Assembly: GCF_001704295.1 (NCBI RefSeq)
Contig: NZ_CP012334.1
Coordinates: 4,972,084-5,036,083, forward strand
Direction: 5' to 3'
DNA: 64,000 bases
Origin: Bordetella sp. H567
GTDB lineage: Bacteria; Pseudomonadota; Gammaproteobacteria; Burkholderiales; Burkholderiaceae_B
Positions 1 through 9,735 of this stretch are shown in pieces (within the stretch, counting starts at the first letter, position 1; each line of letters begins with the position of its first letter). The position numbers and the translations under genes are program-made. The notes under the pieces were generated by a model. That model worked only from the letters and a program-made list of their open reading frames with translations. It was not told the origin of the DNA and made no database searches.

Positions 1-460
1 GCACGGTCACGGTCTGCGACGCCAGGTCCACCGCGATGCGCACGCCCGGCTTGGCTTGCACCGCCTGCAGCAGCGACGCGACGGTGTCATCGGGCAGCAC
101 GATGGGCAGCAGGCCGTTCTTCAGCGAATTCGAGAAAAAGATATCGCCGAAGCTGGGCGCGATGACGGCGCGCACGCCATAGTCGTACAAGGCCCACACC
201 GCGTGCTCGCGCGACGAGCCGCAACCGAAATTGCGCTGCGCCACCACGATGCGCGCCGGCCGGTACGGCGGCTGGTTCAGGATGAAATCGGGGATCTCCG
301 AACCGTCCTTGGCGAAGCGCAAGTCACGAAACAGGTAGGCGCCGAAGTCGTCGGTGCGGGGTTTTTGCAGATAGCGCGCCGGCACGATCTGGTCGGTATC
401 GACATTGGACCGCGGGATGGGCAGCGCCACGGCATCGAGTCGTTGGAAGGCTTCCATCAT
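1..460 (-). CDS. leuD: 3-isopropylmalate dehydratase small subunit (LeuD), partial at window edge
   Basis: Small (swivel) subunit of the isopropylmalate isomerase heterodimer, which interconverts 2- and 3-isopropylmalate together with LeuC. The reading frame runs off position 1, so only about 153 N-terminal residues are present. Seen: an N-terminal NVDTDQIVPARYL segment and the family signature NFGCGSSREHA, both typical of LeuD. The start is the ATG whose A is also the last base of the leuC stop codon (TGATG, one-base overlap), so the two are translationally coupled; a second ATG follows directly. Because the operon begins with a Bug solute receptor and is flanked by a LysR gene, this LeuCD may be a catabolic paralogue acting on a related hydroxy-acid; that is inference. 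Confidence 0.93.
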   Translation of the reverse strand, partial: MMEAFQRLDAVALPIPRSNVDTDQIVPARYLQKPRTDDFGAYLFRDLRFAKDGSEIPDFILNQPPYRPARIVVAQRNFGCGSSREHAVWALYDYGVRAVIAPSFGDIFFSNSLKNGLLPIVLPDDTVASLLQAVQAKPGVRIAVDLASQTVTV

Positions 461-1884
461 CAGCTCCTGTCCAGCAGCGGACGCGGGTCGGCCAAGTGGC
501 CGGTCACGGCCGCCGCGGCCGCCATGGCGGGACTCATCAGGTGGGTACGCGAACCCGGCCCTTGCCGCCCCACGAAATTGCGGTTGGATGTCGAGGCACA
601 GCGTTGGCCCGGCGCGACCGTATCGCCGTTGGTCGCCAGGCACATCGAACAGCCCGCGTAGCGCCATTCGAAACCGGCGTCGCGGAACACGCGGTCCAGC
701 CCTTCCTGTTCCGCCTGCAGCTTGACCTGCTGCGAGCCGGGCACGACCCAGGCCTGCACCCCAGGCGCCACGCGCTTGCCGCGAGCCACCGCGGCAGCCT
801 GGCGCAGGTCCTCGATGCGGCCGTTGGTGCACGAGCCGATGAACACGCGGTCCACGGTCACGTCGGTCAACGGCATGCCGGGCTTCAATCCCATGTAGTC
901 CAGCGTGCGGGCCATCGCGGCCCGCCGGCCCGCGTCCTTGGCGGCATCCGGATCCGGCACGCGGCCGGAGATGGGCAAGGCATCTTCCGGGCTGTTGCCC
1001 CAGGTCACCATGGGCTGCAAGGCCGAGCCGTCCAGCACCACTTCGCGATCGAAGCGCGCGCCCGGGTCGGTGGGCAGCGTGCGCCACTGCGCCATCGCCT
1101 GGTCCCATGCCGCGCCGGCCGGCGCGTAGGGCCGCCCGTGCAGCCACGCGAAGGTCGTATCGTCCGGCGCCACCATGCCGGCGCGCGCGCCCGCCTCGAT
1201 GGACATATTGCAGACCGTCATGCGGCCTTCCATGGATAGCGCGGTAATCGCCGGGCCGGCATATTCGATGACGTGGCCGGTGGCGCCCGCCGCACCGATC
1301 TGGGCGATGATGCCCAGGATGATGTCCTTGGCGGCCACGCCCGGTTGCAGGCGCCCTTGCACCACCACGCGCATCGTGGGCGGCTTGCGCTGCCAGATCG
1401 ACTGCGTGGCCAGCACGTGGGCCACTTCCGAGGCGCCGATGCCGAAGGCGAATGCGCCCATGGCGCCGTGCGTGGCGGTGTGGCTGTCGCCGCAGACGAT
1501 CAGCATGCCCGGCAGGCTCAGTCCCTGTTCCGGCCCGACCACGTGGATGATGCCTTGGCGCGGATCGTCCAGCCCGAAGAACTGCATGCCGGCGTCCTTC
1601 GCGTCCTGCCGCAGGGCGTCGGCCATGGCGCGTTTTTCGGGGTCGGCGATGGTTGAAAGCTCGCGCGTATCGGTGGGTACGTAGTGGTCCGGCGTGGCGA
1701 AGCTGCGCTGCGGGCTGCGCACCTTCAGGCCGCGTTGCCGCAGCATCGCGAAAGCGGGCGCCGAGCCGTCCTGGACCAGATGGCGATCGACGTAGAGCAG
1801 GCTGGTGCCGTCGTCACGCTGCAGGATCTGGTGCCGGGACCAGATCCTGTCGAACAGCGTGCGAGGCGCGGAGGCAGAGGACAT
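460..1884 (-). CDS. leuC: 3-isopropylmalate dehydratase large subunit (LeuC)
   Basis: Aconitase-superfamily large subunit (474 aa, normal family length) carrying the 4Fe-4S cluster that binds substrate. Seen: the [20 protein letters not shown] motif near the middle of the N-terminal half, the first cluster ligand in [12 protein letters not shown] (Cys352) and the other two in CSMC (Cys412, Cys415), so all three cluster cysteines are present. It sits between an upstream Bug receptor gene (37-base gap) and leuD (one-base overlap) on the same strand, which implies a single transcript starting at the Bug gene. No leuB is visible, unlike the usual biosynthetic arrangement. The biosynthetic role is the default; a degradative paralogue is possible given the transporter and LysR neighbours. 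Confidence 0.93.
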   Translation of the reverse strand: MSSASAPRTLFDRIWSRHQILQRDDGTSLLYVDRHLVQDGSAPAFAMLRQRGLKVRSPQRSFATPDHYVPTDTRELSTIADPEKRAMADALRQDAKDAGMQFFGLDDPRQGIIHVVGPEQGLSLPGMLIVCGDSHTATHGAMGAFAFGIGASEVAHVLATQSIWQRKPPTMRVVVQGRLQPGVAAKDIILGIIAQIGAAGATGHVIEYAGPAITALSMEGRMTVCNMSIEAGARAGMVAPDDTTFAWLHGRPYAPAGAAWDQAMAQWRTLPTDPGARFDREVVLDGSALQPMVTWGNSPEDALPISGRVPDPDAAKDAGRRAAMARTLDYMGLKPGMPLTDVTVDRVFIGSCTNGRIEDLRQAAAVARGKRVAPGVQAWVVPGSQQVKLQAEQEGLDRVFRDAGFEWRYAGCSMCLATNGDTVAPGQRCASTSNRNFVGRQGPGSRTHLMSPAMAAAAAVTGHLADPRPLLDRS

Positions 1885-1921
1885 AAATGGCAGCTGATAA
1901 AGGTTGATGGAACCGGCGCGA

Positions 1922-2881
1922 TCAATCGAGCTTGGCGCCGGACAGTTCCACGATGGGCTTGTAGCGCTGGATTTCCTCGTTGATGAAGGTCGTGAAATCG
2001 CCTGGCGTGCCGCCGCCGATCTCGGCGCCGTAGTCCAGCATGCGCTGGCGGATTTCCGGATTCTTCAGCACGGCGTTGGTCGCCTTGGTGAGCTTGTCGA
2101 CGATGTCCTGCGGCATGCCCTTCGGCCCCATCAGGCCGTACCACGACGACGCGTAGACGTTCTTCACGCCCAGCTCATCCAGAGTCGGGACATCGGGCAA
2201 TTGCGCATTCCGCTGGCGCGAGGCCACGGCCAGCGCGCGCAACTTGCCGGACTTGACCAGCGGCAGGCAGGTGGTCGTGTCCAGCATCAGCGACACATGG
2301 CCCGCCATCAAGTCCGCTTCCGCCGGCGACGTGCCCTTGTACGGCACGTGGACGATATTGATCTTGGTCGCGTCCATGAACTGCACCGCGGCCAGGTGCT
2401 GCGACGATCCCACGCCGGCCGATCCGTAGTTCAGCTTGCCGGGATTGGCACGGGCGTAATTGACCAGGTCCTGCATGGTCTTGAACGGCGACGAAGCCGG
2501 CACCACCAGGATATTGGGCACCGCCGACACATAGGTGATGGGCGTGAAGTCCTTCACCGGATCGAACCCCAGGTGGGAATACAGGTAGACGTTGATGGCA
2601 TTGGGGCTGATGGAGCCCATCAGCAGGTTGTAGCCGTCCGCGGGCTGCCGCATGGCCAGCTCGGTGCCAATGTTGCCGCCCGCGCCCGAACGGTTGTCGA
2701 CGATGACCGGCTGCCCCAGCTCCTGGGACAAGCCCTGCGCGACCAGGCGGCCCATCGTGTCCACGCCGCCGCCGGGGGGCCAGGGCACGATCATCTTGAT
2801 CGGATGGTCGGGGTATTCCGCGTGGGCGACGCTACAGGCGGCCAGCATCATGGCGGCTAGCCAGGCATGCAGTTTCTTCAT
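1922..2881 (-). CDS. Bug family (TctC-like) tripartite tricarboxylate transporter receptor
   Basis: Periplasmic extracytoplasmic solute receptor of the Bug/TctC family, about 319 aa after choosing the ATG at 2881. That start gives a clean signal peptide ([21 protein letters not shown], cleavage after AHA) and has GGAGA upstream; the longer frame would put 21 polar residues in front of the signal. Seen: [24 protein letters not shown], the usual first strand and glycine loop, followed by the conserved [13 protein letters not shown] segment. Such receptors usually bind carboxylates; many are orphans without TctAB, as here. It is the first gene of a likely operon with leuC and leuD and diverges from the LysR gene across a short intergenic region with a palindrome. 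The ligand is unknown; a substrate of the LeuCD pair is a reasonable guess. Confidence 0.9.
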   Translation of the reverse strand: MKKLHAWLAAMMLAACSVAHAEYPDHPIKMIVPWPPGGGVDTMGRLVAQGLSQELGQPVIVDNRSGAGGNIGTELAMRQPADGYNLLMGSISPNAINVYLYSHLGFDPVKDFTPITYVSAVPNILVVPASSPFKTMQDLVNYARANPGKLNYGSAGVGSSQHLAAVQFMDATKINIVHVPYKGTSPAEADLMAGHVSLMLDTTTCLPLVKSGKLRALAVASRQRNAQLPDVPTLDELGVKNVYASSWYGLMGPKGMPQDIVDKLTKATNAVLKNPEIRQRMLDYGAEIGGGTPGDFTTFINEEIQRYKPIVELSGAKLD

Positions 2882-2962
2882 GGTTGTCTCCGTATTCTTG
2901 TGGCAGTACGGCGCTATTCTTGGCTGGCTTCTCCCGGCGAGCAAGGCAAATTAAGACATGTC

Positions 2963-2985
2963 AGCTATGATTAATACTCATAGCT
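2963..2985. promoter_or_regulatory. Candidate LysR operator: perfect 8-bp inverted repeat
   Basis: AGCTATGA, a 7-base spacer, then TCATAGCT: a perfect dyad in the divergent region between the Bug receptor gene and the LysR-type gene. Its core fits the loose LysR pattern T-N11-A. It would lie inside the LysR coding region if that gene started at 2958, which favours the downstream start at 3000. Confidence 0.5.
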
Positions 2986-2999
2986 TTTTGGACCAGGCC

Positions 3000-3908
3000 A
3001 TGACCCGCCGCCTCCCGCCGCTGAACGCGCTGCGCGCCTTCGAGGCCTCCGCGCGCAACGCCAGCTTTACCCGCGCCGCCCAAGAACTCTGCGTCACCCA
3101 GGGCGCCGTCAGCCGCCATGTCGCCTCCCTGGAAGACTGGACCAAGGCGCAGCTGTTCGTCCGCGGCCGCCACGGCATTGAACTGACCGGGCCGGGCCAG
3201 GCCTATTTCCGCACCATCAAGGCGGCGCTGGACCAGATCGAACAGGCGACGCGCCAGCTGCAGCAGCAGCCCGACGAACGCTGCCTGCGCATCAAGCTGC
3301 CGCCCACCTTCGCCATCAAGTGGCTGGTGCCGCGCCTGGCGCGCTTTCATGCCGCGCGGCGCGACATCGACGTGCAGATCACCACGTCCCACCTGCGCGC
3401 GGATTTCGACCGCGAGGACGTGGACGTCAGCATCCATTCCGAAACCCGGCCGCCGTCCGGCCCCGGCTACCGCCGATTGTTCGGCGAAATCCTGCTGCCG
3501 GTCTGCGCGCCGGGGCTGCTGAACAAAGAGCCGCGGCTGGAAAGGCCCGAAGACCTGGCGAACCATGTCTTGCTGTGTTCCCTGAACCGCCCGAATGATT
3601 GGCCCACGTGGCTGTCGGCGGCGGGCGTCGCGCACATCGACGGCAACAGCGGCCTCAAGTTCGAGAACGCCGCACTGGCCTACCAGGCCGCCATCGACCA
3701 ACTGGGCGTCATGGTCGCGCAGCTGGCCTTCGTCAGCGACGACCTGCTGGCCGGCAGGCTGGTCGCGCCCCTGCCCCAGCGCACCGATACCGGTGGCGCC
3801 TACGTACTGGCCTATCGCAGCGACAGGCCCAAGCCGGAGCGTGTACAGGCTTTTGAAGAATGGATCGTGCAGGAAGCGGAAGAGATGGAAGCGCGTTTGC
3901 TCGGCTGA
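3000..3908 (+). CDS. LysR-type regulator, GcvA-like subgroup
   Basis: DNA-binding regulator of about 302 aa. The N-terminal winged helix begins LPPLNALRAFEASARNASF and continues with AAQELCVTQGAVSRHV, the form seen in the GcvA-like branch, followed by a substrate-binding domain (LRIKLPPTFAIKWLVPRLARF onward). The ATG at 3000 is preferred over that at 2958 because a palindromic operator lies between them and most relatives start just before the PLNALRAFE segment. It diverges from the Bug-leuC-leuD operon and probably controls it in response to the transported acid. The effector cannot be read from sequence. Confidence 0.87.
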   Translation: MTRRLPPLNALRAFEASARNASFTRAAQELCVTQGAVSRHVASLEDWTKAQLFVRGRHGIELTGPGQAYFRTIKAALDQIEQATRQLQQQPDERCLRIKLPPTFAIKWLVPRLARFHAARRDIDVQITTSHLRADFDREDVDVSIHSETRPPSGPGYRRLFGEILLPVCAPGLLNKEPRLERPEDLANHVLLCSLNRPNDWPTWLSAAGVAHIDGNSGLKFENAALAYQAAIDQLGVMVAQLAFVSDDLLAGRLVAPLPQRTDTGGAYVLAYRSDRPKPERVQAFEEWIVQEAEEMEARLLG

Positions 3909-4102
3909 GGGCTAGACAGGTGGATTGCAGCGCACGGCGGCCGCAGCGTCGTGGCGGCGACTGCTGTTGTAATCAGCACAAAAACGTTTTTGGGGGCTGT
4001 GACGATTTGCGTGCGTTTTGTTACTCTTGACGCAACTTGCAATACACGGCCGGAAAGCCTATCCCTGGGCTCCCCTCCATACACTCCCCCCGATTCCCTT
4101 CG

Positions 4103-7100
4103 ATGACAGCCCGCGATCTGCGGCGCCAGCGGCGCTGCGCCTTCCCTCAACACCTGAGTTTCTACAAGGCGACGTTCGCCGCCGGCCTGTCCCTGGCCGC
4201 CGCCGGGGGAGCATTCGCCCAATGTGTTTCCACAGGGCCCGTCATGGCACCTTCCGGCTGCGTCGACTGGGGCTCCGGCGATTTCACCATCACAAGCACC
4301 GGCATCGTCAACGGGACGGGGAACATTTTCGGCTACGCACTGCGCGCCGCGGGCACCGTCGGCACGCTGTTCAACCAGGGCACGATCAGCAGCGGCAGCT
4401 CGGATGGGATAGTGGTTGCCTCCGGAACCTCCGTGACGGCCATCATCAACGAGGGCATGATCACCAGCCCGACCGCGCTCAGGAACGTAGGCACGATAAG
4501 CAATATCACGAACGCAACCAACGCCTACTTCAGCGGCACGAGCGTCTACGGAATAGAAAACGACGGACGGTTCGTCGCGGCCCACATCGGGACACTGAAC
4601 AATAACGGCATCATCACGGCATCCAGCCCCACGGCGGCGGCAAGCGCTGCGCTTGCCAACGTCGGCCCGTTGGCAAGCCTGGATACGCTGAACAACACCG
4701 GTTCGATATGGGGAAGCTCCACCCTGGGCGCAGGCCTGAGCAACGCTGCCGGAAGCACCATCGGGACAGTGAACAATGCACCGGCCGCGGACATCATCGG
4801 CGTTACGACCGGCCTCCTGAACAGCGGCACGATAGGCACCATTGCGAACCGAGGCCTTATCGCCGGCACCAGCCTTGCGGGCGACGAAGCCTACGGCATC
4901 CGCGCCAACGGCGGCTCCATTAGTCTCATCCAGAACGAGAATGGCGGCGCGATCCGAGGCGCTTTCGCCGGCGTGCTGGTCGAAGGCGCCAACGTGCAAG
5001 CCATCGATAACGCAGGCACCCTCGCTTCCGCGTCGAGCTTTTTGAGCGGCAGCACCACATCCCCCTACGTCGGCCTGCTGGCCCGGAACAGCGCAAGCAT
5101 CGGTTCGGTAAGCAATAGCGGCACCATCACCGGCCTTTACAACGCCATACAGGTCGACTCCACGAGCACGATAGGCCCGATCGCCAACACCGGGGTGATC
5201 GCCGGCGACATCACCTCCGCCAGCACGACTGACCTGGTCATGGCAGGCGGCAGCGGCAATGCGATAGGCACGCTGACCGGCGCGAGCGGCGGCGTGGGCG
5301 CGGCCGATAAAGGGTTCATCAAGTTGACTGGGGCCAACCTGGTCTTCACCAGCGGCAATCTGCTGTTGAACGATGACATCGGCGTCGATGCGTCCCATGC
5401 GGTGATCAACAGCGGCGCGACGCTGCAGATCAGCAATCCCATCACGGTCCACGGCAATTACACGCAAACCGGCGGCGGCCTGTCGATCGACGCCGCCAAC
5501 GCGACAAGCTACGGCTACCTGGACGTCAGCGGCAATGCGTCCGTCAGCAACACGGCCATCAGCCTGAACGGCGGCGGCTTGGCCGCAGGACAATCCTATT
5601 CCGTCGTGCGGGCCGGCGGCAGCGCGGCGTACAGCGGCAACACCGCCTTCGTCTCCACCAACAACGGCTTGCTCGCCCAGACCAGCACGTCCGGCGGCGC
5701 CCTGGTGGTGACGCTGTTTCCCGACGCGCAGCACCATTACTGGGACGGGACCAACACCGGCGCGGACGGCGCGATCGCCCGGGGGGGTCGGGCACGTGGA
5801 CGGCCACCGGCACGAACTGGACCAGCACCGACGGCGCCAGCAACGGCAAGCTGGACACCACGGACGTGCGCCCGGTGTTCGGCGGCGCCGCGGGAACCGT
5901 CACTGTCGACGCCAGCCAGGGCGCCATCAATGTCAGCGGCATGCAGTTCTCCACCGACGGCTATCGCGTCACCGGCGCGCCGATCGGCCTGACGGCCTCG
6001 GCCTCGGCCTCGGCCATCGAGGTGGACAACAACGTCAATGCGACCATCGATTCGGTGCTGCAAGGCAGCGGCGGCCTGACCAAGACGGGCAACGGCATGC
6101 TGATCCTGAACGGCGTGAATACCTATACGGGCGGCACGACGGTCGATGCCGGCACGCTGGAGATCGGCGATGCGGACCACGCCGGCGCCAGCATCCTGGG
6201 CGACGTCGCCGTGGGCACGGCAGGCACTCTGCGCGGGCACGGCACGATTGCAGGCAGCGTTACCAACGACGGCGTCGTGCGCCCGGGCGGCTCCATCGGC
6301 ACGCTCACCATCGCGGGCGACTACACGCAGTCGTCCTCCGGCACGCTGTTCGTCGACGTCAGCCCCACGGCGGCCTCACAGCTGAAGGTGGGCGGCACGG
6401 CGACGCTGGGGGGCGCCTTGAACGTGCTGTACGGCCCCGGCACGTATAGCGCAGCGTCGTTCCGCATCATCGATGCGTCCAGCGTCAGCGGCAGATTCGC
6501 CAGTGTCACCAGCAATGCCCCTGCCAACCTGGCACAGAGCGTACAGAACCTGGCCGACGGTAGCACCCTGACCCTGGCCGCCACCCCGGGCGGCAGCGGC
6601 ACGGATAATGGCGGCGCGGGCAATACCGGCACAGGGAATAGCGGCACGGGTAGCAGCGGAAATGGCGGCGGCGTGGGCACGGTCGTCATCGCACCGACCA
6701 ATGCCACGATTTTCGGCGCCACCGCTTCGGCGGCCATACGTGAAGGGCAGCGCGTGAACGACACGCTGCTGTCGCGCCTGGGACTATCCTGCGCCGACGC
6801 GGCGTCCGCCGCCGATTGCGCGCGTCCCGGCCGCCAGGCATGGGCGCAGATCGTGTCCAACACCGCGCACGTGCACGGCAACGATGACACGCCCAGCTAC
6901 AAGGACAGCCACTATGGATTCCTGGCCGGGCTGGACAAGCAGGTCGGGGCCTGGACCGTTGGAGTAGCCGGCGGCTATAGCCACGTCGACGTTTCGGAGG
7001 ACGAGGCCAGCGGCAAGATCGACACCGTGCGCATCGCCGGCTACGGCAGCCGCCGCCTGGGCCCGGTGGACGTGGCCGCCACCCTGGGTGCGGCGTACGA

Positions 7101-7641
7101 CTTCCTGCAATCGCAGCGCTCGTTCGCCGGCCTGGGCAGCGCCAAGGGCGACACCGACGGCCAGGAGATCACGGCCGGGCTGCAGGCCAGCCTGCCGCTG
7201 GCAACCGGACCGGTAACGGTCACGCCGCGCGTGGGTGTGCGCTATCAGTACTTTCACGCCAACCGCTTCGGCGAGACGGGGCCGACCAGCCAGAACCTGG
7301 ACGTCGGTTCGCAGGACTTCAACAGCCTGCAACCGTATGCGCAGGTAGCGGTGGGCCTGCCGTTCAGCACCGGCGCGGCGCGGCCCGCGCTGGTCGAGGC
7401 GCGCGTGGGCTATGCCTACGAGACGCTGGATGCCGGCCGCAATGTGGCGGCCGCGGCCGGCGACGGCACGCGCTTCACGCTGCCCGGCGTATCGCCCTCG
7501 CGCGGCATGCTGACCGCGGGCCTGGGCTTGACGCTGCCCATCGGCAAGGCGGTCGATATCACCGCGAGTTACGACCGCCTATTCGACACCGGCAACGTCT
7601 CCGCGCAGGCCTTCCTGCTGCAGGGAAGCTACAGATTCTGA
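4103..7641 (+). CDS. Autotransporter (type Va secretion), reading frame split at a G7 tract
   Basis: A secreted passenger with a C-terminal outer-membrane beta-barrel, seen as two overlapping frames: one from 4103 that runs out at 5992, and one open from before 5866 to 7641. Read continuously, the protein is about 1,180 aa. The first part has a signal-like segment (FYKATFAAGLSLAAAGGAFAQ) and a long series of NxGxI repeats, each about 20 residues, that would form a right-handed beta-helix. The second part has GGTWTATG-type passenger repeats, an autotransporter-associated GGLTKTGNGMLILNGVNTYTGGT unit, a Gly/Asn-rich linker, and a barrel of about 270 residues ending in YRF. Joining the frames needs one extra G in the run at 5781-5787, giving AIARGGSGTWTATG. 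Phase variation, a real mutation, or a base-calling error could each explain the break. The start at 4103 is ATG; the longer frame begins with TTG at 4037. Confidence 0.82.
5781..5787 (+). repeat. Poly-G tract (G7) at the autotransporter frameshift
   Basis: Seven consecutive G residues after CCC, exactly where the first autotransporter frame must pass to the second. Eight G residues would restore a single frame. It is the only place in the overlap where a one-base change gives a continuous passenger repeat. Confidence 0.75.
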
Positions 7642-7671
7642 GCGACTTACGGAAGAGAGCGTGGAGAGTTA

Positions 7672-8013
7672 TCAATGTAGCCGGATGTCCGCGGCCCTGA
7701 TGATGGCTCCCCACCGCATATCTTCTTCCTGGATGAATCGCGCGTAATCCGCTGGCGTGGATCCGAGCGCTTTCGCGCTCCTTGCCATCAACTGCGATTG
7801 CATGTCGTCCGACACCAAGGCCAGCCGAATTGCATTGTTCAATCGCTCGACGATAGCCGCGGGCGTGCTCTTGGGCGCAAGCACGCCCTGCCAAGCCGTA
7901 ACCTCGAAACCAGGCACACCCAAGCCACCGTCGGCACGTCGTCCAAGGCCGCGATCCGCTCCTTCGCGGTCACGGCCAGCAACGAACTCCACGATGGCCC
8001 CGTTTATATACAA
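7672..8013 (-). pseudogene. Remnant of a Bug family solute receptor (C-terminal part)
   Basis: The last ~75 residues are a standard Bug C-terminus (VTAWQGVLAPKSTPAAIVERLN, then STPADYARFIQEEDMRW). Upstream the reading frame is wrong: the expected AVTAKERIAALDDVPTV is found in another frame just before GVPGFEV, so there is a frameshift, and further upstream the sequence stops resembling the family. No signal peptide or N-terminal domain remains. It lies between the autotransporter and a secreted-protein gene, overlapping the region that should hold the latter's promoter. It is dead as a receptor. Confidence 0.8.
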
Positions 8014-8048
8014 TCAGGCAATCTTCCCAACCTGGATGGATTGACCAG

Positions 8049-8573
8049 ATGAGCCTGTCTCGCATCGCAGTTGTCGCTTGCGCCGCCCTGCTGGCCTGCT
8101 CATCTCCCGCCCACGCCGAGGATGAAGTGAAGGGTTTCTTCGGTGAGCTGTTCAACCGCGGCAAGCCCATGGAGCTCAAGCTGACGCAGCGCAAGGATGG
8201 CATGGCACTGCAAATCAATTCGATACAGGCCAAGCCCTCCGAGACAGTCGTCGGCTTTCTGGCGAGCAATCGCGGCAATCACGAGATTCATTTGAACGAG
8301 GCCGCGGTCAACGGCCAGAAGACCTATCTTGTCGTCGAAGGCGAACGCTACTATCTGGTCCCGCCGAAGGACAACAACACGCTCGTCCTCAAGGCCGGCG
8401 AGACGATAAAGGGCACGCTGGTATTCCGGGGCGAAGTTCCCGATGTAAAGACCGTGCAGCTGCTTTTCAATGAAGGTAAAGGAGGCGTACCGCCGGAATA
8501 CTTTCCGGGGTTTACCTTCGACATTCCCATGACTGCCGCCGCTTATGGCGACGATGGCTCAAAAAAAAAGTAA
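8049..8573 (+). CDS. Secreted protein of unknown function, possibly the N-terminal half of an OmpA-domain protein
   Basis: 174 aa with a signal peptide (MSLSRIAVVACAALLACSSPAHA). The mature part is predicted mostly beta, with segments such as LKLTQRKDGMALQINSIQ and LKAGETIKGTLVFRGEV. I do not recognise the fold. The frame ends in SKKK-stop at a run of nine A residues; the overlapping -1 frame continues as an OmpA-type peptidoglycan-binding domain. The A AAA AAG heptamer at 8564-8570 is a classical -1 slippery sequence, so the real product may be a ~352-residue fusion, in addition to or instead of this short form. ATG at 8049 follows the Bug remnant; an AT-rich stretch around 8005 may be its promoter. 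Confidence 0.75.
   Translation: MSLSRIAVVACAALLACSSPAHAEDEVKGFFGELFNRGKPMELKLTQRKDGMALQINSIQAKPSETVVGFLASNRGNHEIHLNEAAVNGQKTYLVVEGERYYLVPPKDNNTLVLKAGETIKGTLVFRGEVPDVKTVQLLFNEGKGGVPPEYFPGFTFDIPMTAAAYGDDGSKKK
8564..8570 (+). promoter_or_regulatory. A AAA AAG slippery heptamer inside an A9 run (candidate -1 frameshift site)
   Basis: The heptamer is in the correct phase (codons AAA at 8565 and AAG at 8568 in the zero frame), is followed immediately by the TAA stop, and a -1 slip opens into the OmpA-domain frame. I see no obvious upstream Shine-Dalgarno stimulator and no convincing downstream hairpin, so a missing A (nine instead of ten) is an equally good explanation. Confidence 0.45.
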
Positions 8574-9106
8574 CTGAGATCACTCGCCTTGGGCTGCAGA
8601 CGGAACCGTCGCGAATCGAGCAGGTTGGCAGCCAGAAAGGCCAGTCGCAGCCGGAGGTCGTCGGTAACACTGGGAGCTCCAGCACCGCCAGCCGGATCGG
8701 CACGTTGCAAAGCGAACTCAGCGCGGTACAGGTCGACCGTGGAACGCTAGTCTCCCTGCCTGGCGACGTGTTGTTCGATTTTGACAAGGCAACGATACGT
8801 GCCAGCGCACAAGCCACGCTGGACAAGCTGGCCGAGCTGATCAAATTGCGCCAGCCGGCCTCGGTCATCATCGAGGGGCACACCGACAGCAAGGGCGACG
8901 ACGCGTATAACCAACGCCTGTCCGAGGCACGTGCCGCCAGCGTGCGGGCCTACTTGAGCCAGCATGGCGCCGGCAACACGCCCATGTCCGTCGCGGGCTT
9001 CGGCGAGCGCAAGCCCGTTGTCCCCAACGAAAAACCCGACGGCAGCGACGACCCGGATGGGCGCCAGCGCAATCGGCGTGTCGAGGTGGTGCTGCGCCAG
9101 TCTTGA
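8570..9106 (+). CDS. OmpA-like peptidoglycan-binding domain in the -1 frame of the preceding gene
   Basis: About 178 residues in the frame entered by a -1 slip (first codons GTA ACT GAG). A linker rich in Ser, Gln and Gly leads to an OmpA C-terminal domain: LPGDVLFDFDKATIR, IEGHTDSKGDDAYNQRLSEARA, then GFGERKPVVPN and a basic NRRVEVVL end. The Asp and Arg that grip diaminopimelate in OmpA/Pal domains are present. The only in-frame Met (8705 region) starts just before the domain, has no signal peptide and no clear ribosome site, so independent translation would leave the domain in the cytoplasm. It is most likely the C-terminal half of the 8049 gene, tethering that secreted domain to the cell wall. 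Confidence 0.72.
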   Translation, partial: VTEITRLGLQTEPSRIEQVGSQKGQSQPEVVGNTGSSSTASRIGTLQSELSAVQVDRGTLVSLPGDVLFDFDKATIRASAQATLDKLAELIKLRQPASVIIEGHTDSKGDDAYNQRLSEARAASVRAYLSQHGAGNTPMSVAGFGERKPVVPNEKPDGSDDPDGRQRNRRVEVVLRQS

Positions 9107-9136
9107 GTCGCTATCGCAGCGATTCCGCATAACCGA

Positions 9137-9700
9137 TTGGCGCAAAAGCTGGCGACGAATTCGCGGCCCGCGACGACGCAAGCACAACCCCCAAATGGCA
9201 CAGCTATTTCGAGATGGCATTCTTTTCCGGCCTGCGGCCGTCTTACCCGATCCTGGCCTAACGTGGATTTCCAGCGCCAGCAACCTCGGATCGATGCCGC
9301 GCGGGTGCGGTTCATCGACAAGGATACGAAAGACGCGCCAGGCGCGCGATATCGATCTCCAGACGTGCGCCATGCAGGCGCGCGCCCGGCAGAAACAACA
9401 CACCTTTGTGGCCGGTGGCGACGTGTTCATCAACCCAGACACCGGGGCGCGTTCGTCGACACCGCAGCGGGGGTACAAGTGATATGGCGTCCAACGGTGA
9501 AGGCGCCGGGCATCCGCGATCGCGACGCACGGCAGACACGGCACACCTTCGCAACGCCATGCTTGTGGCCGGCATGAATCCCGCACCTGTGTCCCGGCAG
9601 ATGGGACACAAGAACGCAAAGATGTTCTTTGAGGTCTATTCGCAGTGGATCGACGGCGCGGCGAACGATCTGGAGAAAGAAGATGGACCGGCTATTCCAG
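9137..9700 (+). pseudogene. Degraded tyrosine recombinase (phage/island integrase)
   Basis: Pieces of an integrase catalytic domain are spread over all three forward frames: WHSYFEMAFFSGLRP (from 9196), FIDKDTK, VWVD-like/FINPDTGA, VIWRPTVKAPGIRDRDARQTRHTF carrying the R-x-x-H box, then LVAGMNPAPVSRQMGHKNAK and EVYSQWIDGAANDLEKE with the catalytic Tyr. At least two frameshifts and a stop after the first Arg motif rule out a working enzyme. It lies about 1.3 kb from a tRNA-Arg gene on the 3' side of that tRNA, the classical setting for an integrated element. No intact N-terminal domain was found. Confidence 0.85.
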
Positions 9701-9735
9701 CGCCACGGTGCGCTCCATCGCGCAGCGTTCTAACA

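Noticed and set aside
3812-5737. A 641-residue minus-strand frame opposite the autotransporter
   Set aside because: Mirror of the Gly/Asn/Ser repeats; no start context, no domain.
8554-8577. Separate start codon for the OmpA-domain protein (ATG GCT CAA)
   Set aside because: That frame reaches TGA after seven codons and is not the OmpA frame; it would also need a shift.
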